A DNA stretch of 64,000 nt from Lasioglossum baleicum (taxonomy: Eukaryota > Arthropoda > Insecta > Hymenoptera > Halictidae): NCBI RefSeq assembly GCF_051020765.1, contig NC_134934.1, forward strand, positions 14,336,001 through 14,400,000, in the 5' to 3' direction. The notes below the pieces were generated by a model. The model had not been told where the DNA came from. It worked only from the letters and a program-made list of their open reading frames with translations, and ran no database searches. The translations under genes were made by a program, and so were the position numbers. Below are positions 1 to 11,985 of this stretch, piece after piece. The first letter of the stretch is position 1; each line of letters starts with the position of its first letter.

Positions 1-261
1 CCTCGCTTGCACCCTGCACAGAAGACCTCTGCGAGGTCTCGTACGAGGTCGACGAGCTTTTTTCCCTCCCACCGATTAGAACCGGAAACAACAATCGTTG
101 ACCTCGTGCCAAAACTCCTTCGCCTCCAGAGATTAAGTCTAGAGACCAGGAACCGACGATTCGAAACCTGATAGAACTGGAGAAATTACAGGCGACCCTT
201 GAATAACAGGGTGCTCCAGTTAGGCCAACATTTCTCTAACTCGATTTATATGTAATCAACA

Positions 262-300
262 GACTGTGCGGATCTTTATGCAAAATAAAGATGCCAAATA
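262..300 (+). repeat. terminal fragment of the GCGGATCTTTATGC dispersed repeat
   Basis: The stretch contains AGACTGTGCGGATC followed by TTTATGCAAAATAAA. The same end occurs near 20808, 38425, 47460, 47674, 51733, 60687 and 63517, and in reverse near 29960, 47855, 51925 and 60850. It is probably one end of a short inverted-repeat element. No matching opposite end is obvious nearby. Confidence 0.55.
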
Positions 301-1317
301 TAGAATGTTCTTTCTTCCCTTAATAATTTTAGCAGATGAGAAATCATATATTGACATCTTCAATTTTCAGAAAGGAAAGAAAAAAATTCTCTCATATTTT
401 TTATCAAGGTATCTTCTCTATTTTGTAAAAAATTCACGGGAGGAATTTTTGATACTTCTTTTGAAACTCTAATCAGAGTTGATAAATGTTAAACGTAGAA
501 AATTGGGACAAATTGCGATTATTTCAAAAACATTTCTTTTTCAGTTCGAAGGACTTATGATCCTAAACGCACCCTGAAAAAATCAAATTCAACAACCAAA
601 TGGCTCGCGAGGAACTCGTGTTTGAGAAATTCACGAAATTTAACAGTAAAGTTTCAGCCTCAATTTTCATAATAAATTAAACTACGTTTTGTTATGAACA
701 TTTTAGGATAGACCAATTTTTTTTACAGATCTTACACTTCGATTTTCCAACATTTTCCATTGGACGACACATACATCTACTCGCTAAATGACAATTAATC
801 GTTCCTGACGTAACCAAGTTTAACATATTTGATTCAATGTTAATTAATCCTGAATTTGCTTTCTGTAAATATACACTCCTATACACGCGCACAGCTGCGT
901 GAATATAAATTGGAAATCCCGTTTTCGTACAGGATATTTTCTGCCAACATAAATATTTAAATACTTTTTGACGCAATTTCGGAAGGACGAGATACAAAAC
1001 CGGGATCACTGGAATTTGTTTTTTTTTCCAAGCGTACAGGAATGGAAAGAATGGTTATCGTATACCGCACGTACAATTACGTACGCTATACCAAAGTCCG
1101 CGCATTAACTCTGCATATTTGCGAGCAGGAAAAATAAATTTCGGACAAACATACTGCAACAAGAGATGTTTAAAATTCGGTGGGATCTGGAATAACTGAA
1201 AAGTTTTTACACTGCGCGAAATACGATTGTGTTGAGATCAATTCCGCAGCGAATGGAAAAATCGTAAATAATCATCTGACCACGTTGTATACGCATTTTT
1301 GTTTTAGGTATGCGTAT

Positions 1318-1460
1318 GCATTTTCCAATTTTTCTAGACAAATTTTAAGAAAGTGGAATGCAATGAAATCCTATTTTTAGTGAGAACAGCCTTTTAGATC
1401 TAAAACAAATAAAAATTCTACAGAATTCTATCGAATTTTATATTTGAGTCTTGTTTGAAG
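1318..1460 (+). repeat. dispersed repeat, copy also at 14241 and 60701
   Basis: The block runs from a GCATTTTCC motif through TTTAAGAAAGTGGAATG to a TCGAATTTTATAT motif. It is matched over its length by 60701-60835 and more weakly by 14241-14400. At 60701 the block is the interior of a GCGGATC-ended element, so this copy is probably the truncated interior of the same family. Confidence 0.55.
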
Positions 1461-2400
1461 TCTCCTAATAAATTATTTCGGGAAAACTGTGTGAAATTGA
1501 CACGAGGAACAGGTGCGAGTTGAATAAAATACACACTTCTCCATTTAGATTGTTGTCGATCGGAACACTGCTATGTGGTCTGGGAAACTATTACAAAAGG
1601 TGCGAGCGAAGACGCGAGATTCGCGATAGGAAAAGTTTGAGTGTGCCTGTAGAACTTGTTCGAGAGTCTCAAGTAAAATTGTTGCAAAGCGACAATTTGC
1701 TTACACGACTTTGCAGACACATCGGTATTCTATATCGCGGATAACGAAACGATTCTCAACGATATTCTTGGAGAATCGAAAGAATTCTACCGTGGTTGCC
1801 TACCGATTGTTTATGTTTGCCAGGGATCGTCGTTAAGTCGACGACGGAAGAAACGAGCGCAAAACAGCCGATGAATAATGTGGACGTCGACCGTCGACGT
1901 CGAGGCTGCTGGACCCTTCTTCGCGAGCGTCGTCGTCGTCGTCTCCCCGAAACGTACACACGCATTTACCCTGTTCGAGTGGCAAAATGCAGAAGAGGGC
2001 TCTGAATGGCTTTGAAAATACTCGAGTAGCGGGATGAATAAATGCATAAGGAAATTTACATTTGCTTCTCGGTGCATCCGCCTCTATTCGCCCCGCCTCG
2101 ATCTCGGGACGCGTGCGGCTCGCTTGCTACCACGGTTTTCCGAGAAATCTTGGCTAACGCGCACCGTCCCCGTTTTAACAGATGATTTTTACTCTTGGTC
2201 ATTGTCTTTGTCGCGACCGAAAACTACCGCAAAGTACGTCATTAACTGTGATTTATTACAGCGATCGCAGAATCACGATCAGGGTCGTGATATTTTAATC
2301 TCGAATGAATTTCCTCAATGTTATCATAATTCTCCTTCTCGATTGAATTAATTCCTTTTTCAAATACATCAATTAGCTTGCATAAAAATATCTCCATATA

Positions 2401-3024
2401 CAGTGAAACGAATTCATATTCGAACGTTCTAAAAATGACGATAACTTTTTTAATATTGGATTTGAACTTTTTCGGAAGCTAGAGCAATTAGTTTACCACA
2501 GGATGGGAAAAGAAATTTTTTCAAAAATTGCAATTGATCGGAATTTTATAGAAAATTCTAAAAGTTGAAAATATGTTTTGTGGATCTGTGTCGATTATAT
2601 GTACTGTGAAAGTTTCATCAAAATCGGTTGATGCGGGAAAAAACGACAGGCAAAGATGTAAGAATCCTTAGAATTATTGCTGTTAGAGGCCGAAAATCGT
2701 GAAAATCTGCAATTCTGACCATCTTTAAACGTTTGTAGCTAATTGCAACGTCGACCGATTTTGACGAAATGTTCAGAATATGTTTAATTGAAACAGATCT
2801 ACAAAACGTATTTTTTAAATTTTCAATATAGGCCCACATAAAAAAGTTGTAAAACGCAACATTTAGTATTCTCTCTACAATTCCGACCAATAGCAATTTT
2901 CGAAAAAATTTCTTTTCATACCCTGTAGTAAATTAATTGCTCTAGCTTCCCGAAAAAGTTTAAATCTATAATTAAAATAGTTATCGTCTTTTTTAGAGCG
3001 TCCGAATATTAATTCGGGTCACTG
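2401..3024. mobile_element. Tc1/mariner-like foldback MITE with ~170-bp arms, TA target duplication
   Basis: The element begins CAGTGAAACGAATTC and ends in its imperfect inverse. TA lies immediately outside both ends (2399-2400 and 3025-3026). The left arm (2401 to about 2570) and the reversed right arm align almost throughout, including the shared run AAGCTAGAGCAATTA. The interior holds no transposase-like frame, so it is non-autonomous. A TA duplication and a CAGT terminus suggest Tc1/mariner mobilisation; that is inference. Confidence 0.8.
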
Positions 3025-3026
3025 TA

Positions 3027-5130
3027 GCTTAAATTGAACTAAATTTATTTCATTTAATGATAAAAAATAGAAAATATTCGATTTTCTTTGCCGGACCTTA
3101 TCTCAGTATTTTAAACGATGAAGTATTCATTGTTTCTCTCGAGTTCAACCGTGATATATCACAGTGATCGTAGAGTCGTAGGTCGTAATTTGAACTTCAT
3201 TCACGTCGTAATAGTGATTGTTTAATCTAGAGTGAATTTGCTCACTGTTATGATCCATTTCAACAGGAGATTTTTGGTCAGGAAGCGAGTTTCGATCACG
3301 AGGTCAAACAGGAAGCGCTCTGCGCGGACGTAAAAGTTTTACGATCTCGGTCTCGGATCGGAGGAACGAGTCGTTACGAATAATAGTTCGGCGTTACCGT
3401 CGGTTGTCGATTCGCGATGCGTAGGCAGCAGCAATTCGCGAAATTCACGGAGAAAGCTCGCGCACGTCTTGGTTGAGGAGCCAGCTGGCAGAATGGATCG
3501 CGAGCTTCGATACACGGCTTATTCGGAACATCCATGAGACGTTTTATTTCGTGGATTCCATGGAGACGTTGCTGAATGCTGCGTTCGACGATGTATCGAG
3601 AAAAATAGCATTTTATCGCGGCTTGTTTTCGCGACGTTTTCCGCATACTTTTTGCGAAATTTAACTATTTGAGACCAATGATGCAACCGTTGAACGACAT
3701 TTATTCTTCATATTATGAATATTTGAAGAAACACAGGGACATTTACGATCAAAGACATCGGTGATCAAATTTAAACATTAAATGCATATTTATTACGATA
3801 ATGATCAGTAGAAAGTAATCATTTTTTAATGAATATTAGTGCAAATTTCATTACGATATTTCTTATGGTCCAACAGTTATAGTAAAATGTCACCAAATGT
3901 TTCGAACCACTCTTCAAATAATTTTAATTTCGTCAATTTCCAAATATCTGTCTTTTTCAATTGTTTCAAAAGTGCCCCGCCATTAAAACATTGCATGTAT
4001 TACAAACAATTGCGAAATAAATGGTGGAAAAAATATTTTCTTTCAAACGACATTTTTAGTAGATACTCCTATGTTTTCACATTTCACTATGAGCTCCTAA
4101 AACCACATTTTCATCGTTTTGTGAATTCTACTCTTGTAATTTAATGGAAAGAGGGTGACACTTTATTTTACACGTCTGTAAAATCAACCATTTTTAAGAT
4201 ATCGAAAAATTCATTGAAATTCACTAATAAAATACAACATATTCAGATTTGAACAAAATGAATAACCCAACTGTGTTGTGGACTACGAGAAGAAAGGCTG
4301 AGTATGAAATTAGTATTATTGAGAAATGAGCTATATTGGAAGTCCCGAGAAAATTTCTTGGTTTATGGTGTGTTAAATTGTGACGACTGCCATGGGGAAG
4401 CACTAGAGAGTCTCCAGTACGACGCCGTTCACGAAGCATGACCTCTCCCTCGCCGGTCCCTGCTTTAAATAGCCGTTCCTGTTTTTCTCCAGTGCACAGT
4501 TGCGCGTTCATCTCGATACCGAGCAAACGAAGAGAAACCCTGAGACCTCGGCGCATTCTTCTCCATTACTCCGAACGACCGACAGCTTTCTGCGACTCGA
4601 CCGGTGGGCACAATTACGGATGAAAATAAACGAGACGCATCTTCCCTCTCCGAGCAACGATAGCGACGTTGCTTGCGAACGAAAAACTACGGTATAGCCT
4701 CGATAACTGTTCGATAAAAGTTTCAGCATTAACCCTTATGTAGCCGAGCAAAATGTATAATCCTTGCACTCTGTCCAACAGCCAAAAATTATTTCGACTC
4801 CCACTATGCGATTAAACATGTTTAAACAATCGTAATGTATTAATATTAGATATCACTGTATTTGGAAAAGTCTACAGAATGTTTTCCTGTAAAGAACAAT
4901 TCAATATCTTTTATAATAACATCACAATATTTGTTCAAAGTTGAAAAATATGTCTTGTTTTTTAACTCAATTTTCTCAAAAACTGTACGTCTAGGAGGAA
5001 AATTAAGAACAGATGCGGGATCAGCGCGAAAAACTCTATAAGAATCGCATAGTGAGCATCGAAATAAAAAAAAAGTTGAAATTTGTTGGACCGTGTTATT
5101 AAAAGCCTTTTGTATTTAACGTATTTGCGG
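3027..5130. other. no gene recognised
   Basis: Mixed AT-rich sequence with CpG-richer islands near 3270-3650 and 4400-4700. Overlapping short ORFs on both strands at 3374-3664 and 4224-4730 show no conserved motif. A fragment around 4713-4735 (TTTCAGCATTAACCC) resembles the flank of the 199-bp duplication that follows. Confidence 0.45.
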
Positions 5131-5500
5131 AAATTCTCACTTCCAGACTATAAATTAATGTATTAGCCAGCAAAGAATGGACATTCAGAGAAATTGTGTA
5201 ATATTTTTAGAAGAACATTAACAAGCTATTGAAACAAATATGTAGTTCCAGCATACACAGAATTCATAAAATGATCCATGAAAGAGAATTGATGAATAAA
5301 AAGTTCGATGGAAGTTTCAGCATTATTATAAATTCTCACTTTCAGACTATAAATTAATATATTAGCGTGCAAAGAATGGACATTCAGAGAAATTGAGTAA
5401 AAGAAATACGCGGTTGCCTACACAAAGGTTAAACAGTAGTCCCAGCACAAACAGAATTCCTAAACCGATCTATAAAATAATATTGATACTTAAAAAGTTA
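5131..5500. repeat. 199-bp tandem duplication, two copies
   Basis: AAATTCTCACTT followed by CAGACTATAAATTAAT occurs at 5131 and again at 5330. The copies then run in parallel through a shared GCAAAGAATGGACATTCAG stretch and an ACAGAATTC motif. Divergence is moderate, and small indels separate the copies. No ORF is preserved. Confidence 0.7.
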
Positions 5501-6009
5501 AAGGAGCCGAGCCACGTTCGTAATTAAAAGCGTCCTCTTACGGAGGGATAATCAATCATTTCGCAAACTTCTTTCTGCCCTCGATCAAGAGCGTTCTCCG
5601 TCGAAAGATGATTCATAAACGCCAGAAACGCATCGTTAAGTTCCGCGGAGGGGCGTGTCGCTGGTGGTTCTCGCAGGTCGACCTCCGACTCCATTAAAAA
5701 TCCCCGTAATCACTATGCGAAGCCGGGATACAGGACGCAAAAGCCGGCGCGAGATTCGGATCGGTGAGCATCGAACGGACAGAACGGGTTCCAGTGAATC
5801 GCGCGCGTTCATCCGAAACGTCGCAATATAGAGATTTGCCTGGTATCCTCGCCAAGCCCGAAAGAACAATTTGCATCGGCTGTTTATTAATCCCGCCAAA
5901 TGACCGTGTTTAATTTCGAAAACACTCCACCAACGATATCCGCTCCGGCCGCGCGCGATACAATCGATATTGAAAATTTGATTTTATCGTGTCGGATATC
6001 GTGTTCGCG

Positions 6010-6011
6010 TC

Positions 6012-6085
<74 letters not shown>

Positions 6086-6097
6086 TTTCTCTTCTCT
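6010..6097. repeat. (CT)n microsatellite
   Basis: Nearly pure CT dinucleotide run with a few CTTT and CCCT interruptions. It creates long artificial Ser/Leu-rich (or Arg/Glu-rich on the other strand) frames in all registers, which should not be called genes. Confidence 0.95.
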
Positions 6098-6313
6098 CGC
6101 CGCGCTGCACCGCCCTTCGAGGCACCAGATTCATTCGCGTTTGTGTGCATGAACAGTGTGAATGCGCGGGTGGCTTGTTCATGTGCAAGGATATGTATGC
6201 GTACATGTACACATGCGTAGGGATGTACGCATCGCACGCACTCGCGTTTACCCGCATCGCTTATGGCCCTCGAGCCGCAGTGTCGTTCGGAGAAATCGAC
6301 AGAATCCGTCGAT

Positions 6314-6475
6314 TAGATCCGTCGATCCCAACGCATAGTCTCTTTTGAATAATGCTTGTCGGACTAAACTGGAAAATGTTCCCTCATTGTCGACGAGATC
6401 CGTTCATCTGACGCATAGTCTCTTTTGAATAATGTTTGTTGAATTAAACTGGGAAATATTCCCCCCATTGTCAAT
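6314..6475. repeat. 80-bp tandem duplication, two copies
   Basis: GCATAGTCTCTTTTGAATAA occurs at 6333 and 6413. Flanking sequence on both sides (GATCCGT upstream, AAATTCC-like and CATTGTC downstream) repeats with the same spacing. Confidence 0.8.
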
Positions 6476-6614
6476 TCCTATCCCTTCGACCGGGGATGAC
6501 GAGTTAATTTTCGAGTGCCATAACATCAATACGTTTTTCAGTCTGTTTTTAATGCGATAAACAATTGTTTCGCTTCATTGCGTCACAGGATCGATGTATT
6601 AACTGGAGCTGTAC

Positions 6615-6985
6615 GAGGACCCGAAAATTTCGAGATTTCTAAAAATTTCGAGATTACTGAACGAATCGGGTTTCCGAAAATTTCGAGATTCCCCCAAGGC
6701 TAGAGTTTCCCAAAATTTCAAGATTCCCCAAAGAATCGGGTTTTCCGAAAATTTCGAGATTCCCAAAGGAATCGGGTTTCCCAAAAATGTCAAGACTCCC
6801 CATAGAATCGGGTTTTCCGAAAATTTTAAGATTCCAAAAGAATCGGGGTTTTCGAAAGTTTCGAGATTCCCCAAAGAATCGGGTTTTCCGAAAATTTTGA
6901 GATTTCCGAAGAAATCGGATATCCTGAAAACTTCGAGATTCCAGGAGGAATTGGGTTCCCCGAAAATTTCGAATTCTTGAAAAAA
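6615..6985 (-). repeat. 36-bp minisatellite, about ten copies
   Basis: Starts of the GAATCGGG motif at 6733, 6769, 6805, 6840, 6876, 6911 and 6948 give periods of 35-37 bases. The rest of the unit is built on CCGAAAATTTCGAGATTCC. Because 36 is 12 codons, the minus strand stays open for 135 residues (6599-7006) as a degenerate 12-residue repeat around ENPILWGISKFS. I take this as a non-coding satellite: period slips of one base occur, and there is no start context or flanking exon structure. Confidence 0.85.
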
Positions 6986-8044
6986 TGCGTGATGTTTGGA
7001 CAACATTCTTTCAGTGAAAAGAACTTTTTATAATAATTCAATATTTATATATTATATAAAGTATATAATGTATAAATATATAAATATATAAGGAATAAAT
7101 TATTTCGAGAAACCCGATAAATTCGAGAATCGGATCAGAAAATGTTCAAGTTAAAATTGTCCCGAGTGCTACACTCTATTCATGTTGATTGCGGTACAAT
7201 GTTCTGTGTGCCTGTATCTTTGCGCTAGAAAACTATAATTGATTTTATAGGCGCGGTAGTTGAGCCCAGGTGTGGGTACATAAAGAAGATCGTACATGTA
7301 CCTACGATTATGTAAATATGGGTACCTCAAGAAGACCGTACGCGTATAGATACGAAAGGAAAATTGCACGTGCCCGAGTACAATGCATGTACGAGGAAAA
7401 TTATGTACATACATACGTACTCCCAGGGCCCGCTCTAGGGGCGAGCAACCCAGACATTTGTCCAGGGCGCCATTTTGGCTGTAAGTGTGAGAAAAATATT
7501 GATGTGAGAAAAATATTGATGTGTTAAATACCCAATTAATAGAAAATTTCACAGAATTGAAAGTAAGAAAAAAGTTTTTTGTGATTTTAGCGTAGTTGAT
7601 GTTAACTTGTTTTATTTTCAAAATAATGGCATTTTGATTATTTAAGCAATAATACACATTTTTAATAGCATTTAAAAATGTAAAAAATTATATGGTTAAC
7701 AACTTGTGGCTAGGTACAGATATTTCTTAATTAATTTCTACTGTTTTGTACTGCTTGATTATCAATGTTATGTTATATGTTTCTTTCTAAATATATGCTC
7801 TTTTATTAAAATTTAAATAAAATGATTTGATTTTTATTTAAAATAAGAAATATGTACCTGTATTTAAAAAATATATATATATATATATTCTTAAGGGGTG
7901 TCAATTTGTCTTTTTGTCCAGGGCGACGTATCCGCTAGAACGGGCGCTGCGTAAACCGTACACTGTTCTCAGAACCTTAGAAGATAGAAAATGGCTATCG
8001 AATGATCATCATTTTTCGGTGTGTCGCACTTTCATAAATATATA
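6986..8044. other. AT-rich sequence, no gene recognised
   Basis: Contains AT-dinucleotide stretches (about 7040-7095 and 7867-7890) and a short GT/AC-rich patch around 7270-7420 with repeated GGTAC motifs. The 162-residue minus ORF at 7169-7657 has no recognisable domain. Confidence 0.4.
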
Positions 8045-8587
8045 CAGGGTGTGTCACTTAACGTTGCCACCTCAAATATCTTTGTTGTTTTTAAAGACAC
8101 GCCAAATATCTGAAGGACAAAGTTGAATAGTAAAATGGGGCTCATACGATACCAAAAAACTTTTGTTTTTATGTAATTTTTTTTAATTAAAAGAGGTATT
8201 TTTTAATACATCAATCGATGCAGCTGGACATTCGTTATAAAAAAGTACAAATAATTATAAAACCTATGTATGTCGAAAAGTTAGTAATTCACGAGATATT
8301 TAAATTTAAATAATTCTAAAACACCATTACTGTCGTGTACTAATACGTTAGCGTTTACTTGCTAGTGTAACGTCTTAGTACTACAGACTTAGTACTTTTT
8401 TATAACAATTCCTCATTCCTCATTCCATTTAAAAAAATGAAGTTGACAATAAAGTATATAAAAAACAAAAATTCTTTTGGTATCGTATGAGCCCCAATTT
8501 ACCATTCAACTTTGTCCTTCAGACATTTGACGTATCTTTAAAAACAACAAAGATATTTGAGGTGGCAACGTTAAGTGACTCACCCTG
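8045..8587. mobile_element. CAGGGTG-ended foldback MITE, TA target duplication
   Basis: Ends are CAGGGTGTGTCAC and the inverse of CAGGGTGAGTCAC, with TA outside both (8043-8044 and 8588-8589). The arms are about 130 bp and strongly conserved, sharing TTAACGTTGCCACCTCAAAT and GGGGCTCATACGATACCAAA. The centre is AT-rich and non-coding. A solitary arm of the same family lies at 24955-25050. Family type (Tc1/mariner-like) is inferred from the TA duplication. Confidence 0.9.
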
Positions 8588-8589
8588 TA

Positions 8590-10180
8590 TTTTACAATTA
8601 GAGAAAGTTTAAGTAGAAATCAAATCGCACACAAATTCTGCATTTCAAAGAGTGAAGTTTTAAGAAACTTAGAATTTATACCGATCCCACCCGAATCCAA
8701 TTTCGGATGAAAGCGTAAAAACATAGTCTTCTCGCATCGCTATGTTTCTCCCGCGTCGTCGTGGCGGCGATCGAGCTCGATCCACGCGGTTTTTGCTCGC
8801 ATGCTCGTCTCGCTTTCGATCGAAAGAAACGTATTAGCGAGTGAAACGATAGAGAACGATCGCAATACAGAACATCAGAGATATTACTTTGACTAACGAT
8901 ACCGCGGGTTCATCGATTCGCAGCGTTTCGACGTGCAATAAACTCGAACGAACTCCACCATTAACATGAAACTATACTGGATACGGTTTTTATTGTTTAT
9001 ACTGGCTCGCTTGTTCCAATGTGTTTTGAACAGATTTTTACAACAATGCGTTCGATTAGACTCGATCGTGTAAAGACGAAGATGATCGAGTCGTTGCAGG
9101 AAAATACTGAGACGAGTTTGATCGAGCTACGTACGCGATCGAACGGGGGCGATCTATATTTGACTGTGTGCGATCGAGCCATCAAACAGTCATCGAGACG
9201 CATTAAAGGCGGATACGTTTGACGATGTTATGGCAGCCACAACAACGTTCAAATCCTTACGCATCAATGTTCGTATCCCTGGCATGACACTAATCCTTCC
9301 GAGTATTAAAAGTGACTGGCATGCGTTGTAAAACTAGCTAAGTCTATATAAACTTAATTCTTGTCATTTTTATTTTAGGATTCGATCAGAAATTTCAACG
9401 ATTCTAAAATAAATGTAACTTTTCCTTATTTCAATAGACAACAACTTTTTGCGATACAAATAACAGGCTGTTAGTTCGATTATAACGAATTCCGCCATAT
9501 TAAATTGAAATTTAGTCAGGCCTGGTTTAGGTTTGTGTTGGGGCGGGTGCAGGGAGAAAGACTCCTTCCCTCCCCCGCCCTAAAACACGTGTTCCGTCAA
9601 TTAAAAAGGGCAGAATTCGCTGTACCGAGAATCCGCAGTTTAAACATCTCGAAATCGAAGGCCGAGCGGTGGAATTTTGATTTCGACAATACAAGAACAG
9701 CTGGATTTTTCTATTAATAGTTTCTATTAGTAATAATTGAGAATAATATCTTACAAAAAGTGCGGTTATTATTATTATTATATTATTAAGTGCTAAACCT
9801 AACCCAGACTTGACTGAATCGTAAAAGGTATTTTTTTAAAAAGGGACCGCCTTTTATATTTATACACAAGTCCTCGACTTGCGCGATTAATTTGTTCGAA
9901 TAGCGCCACCGCTGAAAGGTTATTAATACGATATGCTTCGTATATGTATGTACTCATTTGAGAGAATAATTCAAATAAACCAACTGTGTTCATGGAAAAT
10001 TGATCACTGATAAGTAACAGATACCTACGCTCTACACGAGCACAATTACCACAAACTATTTTCGCTTCTGTCACATATGTACCGACGAAGCTCCCGTTCT
10101 GGCCATCAGAAAACGAATTTCTAAGTCATCCATAGTTAACTGATCTAAAATCGCACGGAGTATAATCACTGGAACAATGA
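8590..10180. other. probable intron of the LHFPL-like gene, no further exon found
   Basis: This lies 3' of the donor of the minus-strand exon at 10310-10399. I looked for a second LHFPL-type exon (an FRRC.YP-like or cysteine-rich extracellular loop segment) on the minus strand and found none. A CpG-rich block at 8700-9230 has short overlapping frames without resemblance to anything. 9760-9790 is a short ATT run. Confidence 0.4.
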
Positions 10181-10309
10181 TCACAGCCTGATCAACCTCC
10201 GCGCACTTGGATCGTCGCGTGAAGTCGCACATCGTCGACAGCGCAAGATCGCTGGATCGCAGCCTAATGAACGATTACGTGGATGGTGCATGCGCGGTAA
10301 ATCGCTCAC

Positions 10310-10399
10310 CTGAATCCAGTAAGGCAGATAAAATCCGGAACAGGCCAGAATCGACGCCACGGTGGACAAGGTTGCCCACAGCACGCACAACACTGTCAT
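10310..10399 (-). CDS. first coding exon of a probable LHFPL-like tetraspan membrane protein
   Basis: The exon encodes 30 residues beginning MTVLCVLWATLS and ending YLPYWIQ, then meets a donor (CAG then GTGAGC, GT at 10309-10308) in phase 0. The peptide is one hydrophobic segment of the pattern LWA.LS....A....C.GF.LPYW. That pattern matches the N-terminal transmembrane helix of the lipoma HMGIC fusion partner-like (LHFPL) family, four-pass membrane proteins; LHFPL5/TMHS acts in hair-cell mechanotransduction. The start was chosen because an in-frame stop lies four codons upstream (10411-10409) and no earlier ATG is in frame. The exon is shorter before the helix than vertebrate LHFPL6, so an upstream coding exon is possible but not needed. 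Remaining exons are not visible and probably lie off the left edge. Family assignment rests on one helix and a splice site, so it is moderate. Confidence 0.6.
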
Positions 10400-10404
10400 C
10401 TCAT
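10396..10404 (-). promoter_or_regulatory. two-codon upstream ORF overlapping the start codon of the LHFPL-like exon
   Basis: On the minus strand ATG-AGA-TGA (10404-10396) precedes the presumed start, and its stop codon overlaps the ATG at 10399-10397 by two bases. Such a minimal overlapping uORF can reduce initiation or force reinitiation. Whether it is transcribed depends on where the 5' end of the mRNA lies, which the sequence does not show. Confidence 0.35.
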
Positions 10405-10654
10405 CGGTTTAAAAGCGTCCCTCCCTCCTTTGTCTGCTCCGTTTCACCGGGCTGTCGGTAGCCTCCCTTCTTCCTCCTCGTCTGTCTCCTCGTTGGTTAC
10501 CTCGGTTTCGACCTCCACTTTACTCGCGCATGATTAGCGTACGCTTGCAAAACTGGCAGCTGCCGTGGGAAGATCGTCGAACCCGACCGATGCTCGACGC
10601 ACGCCGAAACTCGCGGCACTGTGTTCTGCCGCGTCTCTTCCAATAATACCCGGG

Positions 10655-11160
10655 CACTGCTCTCTCTCTCTCCCTCTCTCTTTCTCCCTTCGGCAACGAA
10701 AAGTCGGTCCCTAGTTGTTTAGACTCCACGGACTGCTCCAAAGCAAGGCGAGCGACGTTGCAATTTGAGGATTCTCAGATGAAGCCCAGGTGCGTTGAGA
10801 TGTAGGATCGCGAGACGGAGATTCGTGGATCTTTCTGCTCCCTCTCTCTTCTCCCTCTTCGTTAACGAGAAATCGTCTCTCAGCCGTTTGAACTCCGCAG
10901 ACTGACCGAAAGCTTGAGAAATAGCGACGTGAATCGCCAATTCCTAGAGGAAGCTCAGGTGAGTTGCGGCGCAGGATCGAGCCGAAGATTCATGGATCTT
11001 TCTGCTCCCTCTATCTCTCTCTCTCTCTCTCTCGTCTCCCAGCCGTTTGAACTCCTCAGACTAACCGGAAGCTTGAGAAGTAGCGAGTCGCCAATCGTTC
11101 GAGGAAGCTCAGGTGCGTCGAGATGCAGGATCGACCAGCTTCGGAGCTGGAGATTCGTGG
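10655..11160. repeat. degenerate ~166-bp tandem repeat, about three copies, upstream of the LHFPL-like exon
   Basis: ATTC(G/A)TGGATC recurs at 10821, 10988 and 11153 (periods 167 and 165). Each unit continues with CTGCTCCCTCTCTC-type sequence, then CAGCCGTTTGAACTCC, then GAGGAAGCTCAGGTG or a variant. A partial leading copy starts near 10655. The CT-rich section has expanded differently in each copy. Several overlapping ORFs on both strands here are products of this repeat. Its position 250-760 bp upstream of the presumed start puts it in the likely 5' UTR or promoter. Confidence 0.8.
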
Positions 11161-11939
11161 ATCGCAGCACTCGCCGGCGGTTCTACATTCTTTGGAACAG
11201 ATGGCTGATGCTCGTGGTCCTCCTCCTTCTCCGCGTCCTCCCCGTCCACCCGAGGTATTTCGATGCGAGGCGAGAGCGCATCGCGGTCCCGTGGGGCAAG
11301 ACGAGAATACACCGGGTTTATAGGTCGTTTCGAGGAAACCTCCGGGCAGTCTCTCACGGTCAAGGTTCGTGGGGCCACGGTTAGTATGTCCGTCGATGCT
11401 GCGGTCTACCGGGCGCGGGAAAACTGTCCGACACCGTCGACGATCGCCCCGCTAATTATAGACGGGGCAGAATCACGTAGCAGCTGGCTCCTCGGTTATC
11501 GTACAAAAATTCACCGTGCCTCTTCATCATTAGAGATTCTGTACACTGTCACTGGCTACCGGAGAATAGAGTATCAATAATACAGCTGAGGAGCAAGTGG
11601 AAAGGAGCGAAAATGGTCAGACACTATAGGAATCGTGGTCTTCGGAGATCGCGTGTCTGTTGCGCGTGAATTTCTTGAAAACCGAATTTCGGACAACGAG
11701 GTAAACGAAGAGGATATCTAGAGAAGAACACACCGTGACGACCTACTCACCGCCGCTTCGTCACTGCGACTAACTGAACTGATCCGAGCAGGACAGACTC
11801 CTCTTACGCCGACGTCTATCGCGCCGCTGCCTCGCAGTGCCTCCCACTCTACAGCTATTTTGCCAGGCATGCGTGTACCGCGCGGCATGCGGCCGACGCG
11901 TGCCGAGACTGTGGCTGCGGCTGTGGCCGCGGTGCGAAT

Positions 11940-11985
11940 CGGCTCCGGCTCCTGCTCCGGCTCTTGCCCCGGCTCCGGCTCTCAA
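11940..11985. repeat. (GGCTCC/GGCTCT) hexamer repeat
   Basis: A short run of GGCTCCGGCTCCTGCTCC-type hexamers in a GC-rich patch. It produces low-complexity Ala/Gly/Arg or Ser/Arg peptides in every frame and is not evidence of a gene. Confidence 0.85.

Larger units (their letters stand above)
1..2398. other. AT-rich intergenic or intronic sequence, no gene recognised
   Basis: I see no conserved protein domain on either strand. The short ORFs here have no family resemblance, and several overlap one another around 1800-2070 in CpG-rich sequence, which is typical of chance frames. If the minus-strand LHFPL-like exon at 10310-10399 is real, this stretch may be part of its long first intron. Two dispersed-repeat fragments are listed separately (262-300 and 1318-1460). 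Confidence 0.5.

Noticed and set aside
3..98. Open frame at the left edge (SLAPCTEDLCEVSYEVDE...) that could be the end of a gene
   Set aside because: Only about 30 codons, no recognisable motif, and no way to see the upstream part.
5887..6348. Several 100-119-residue frames on both strands across the CT microsatellite
   Set aside because: They are Ser/Leu or Arg/Glu low-complexity products of one (CT)n run in different registers.
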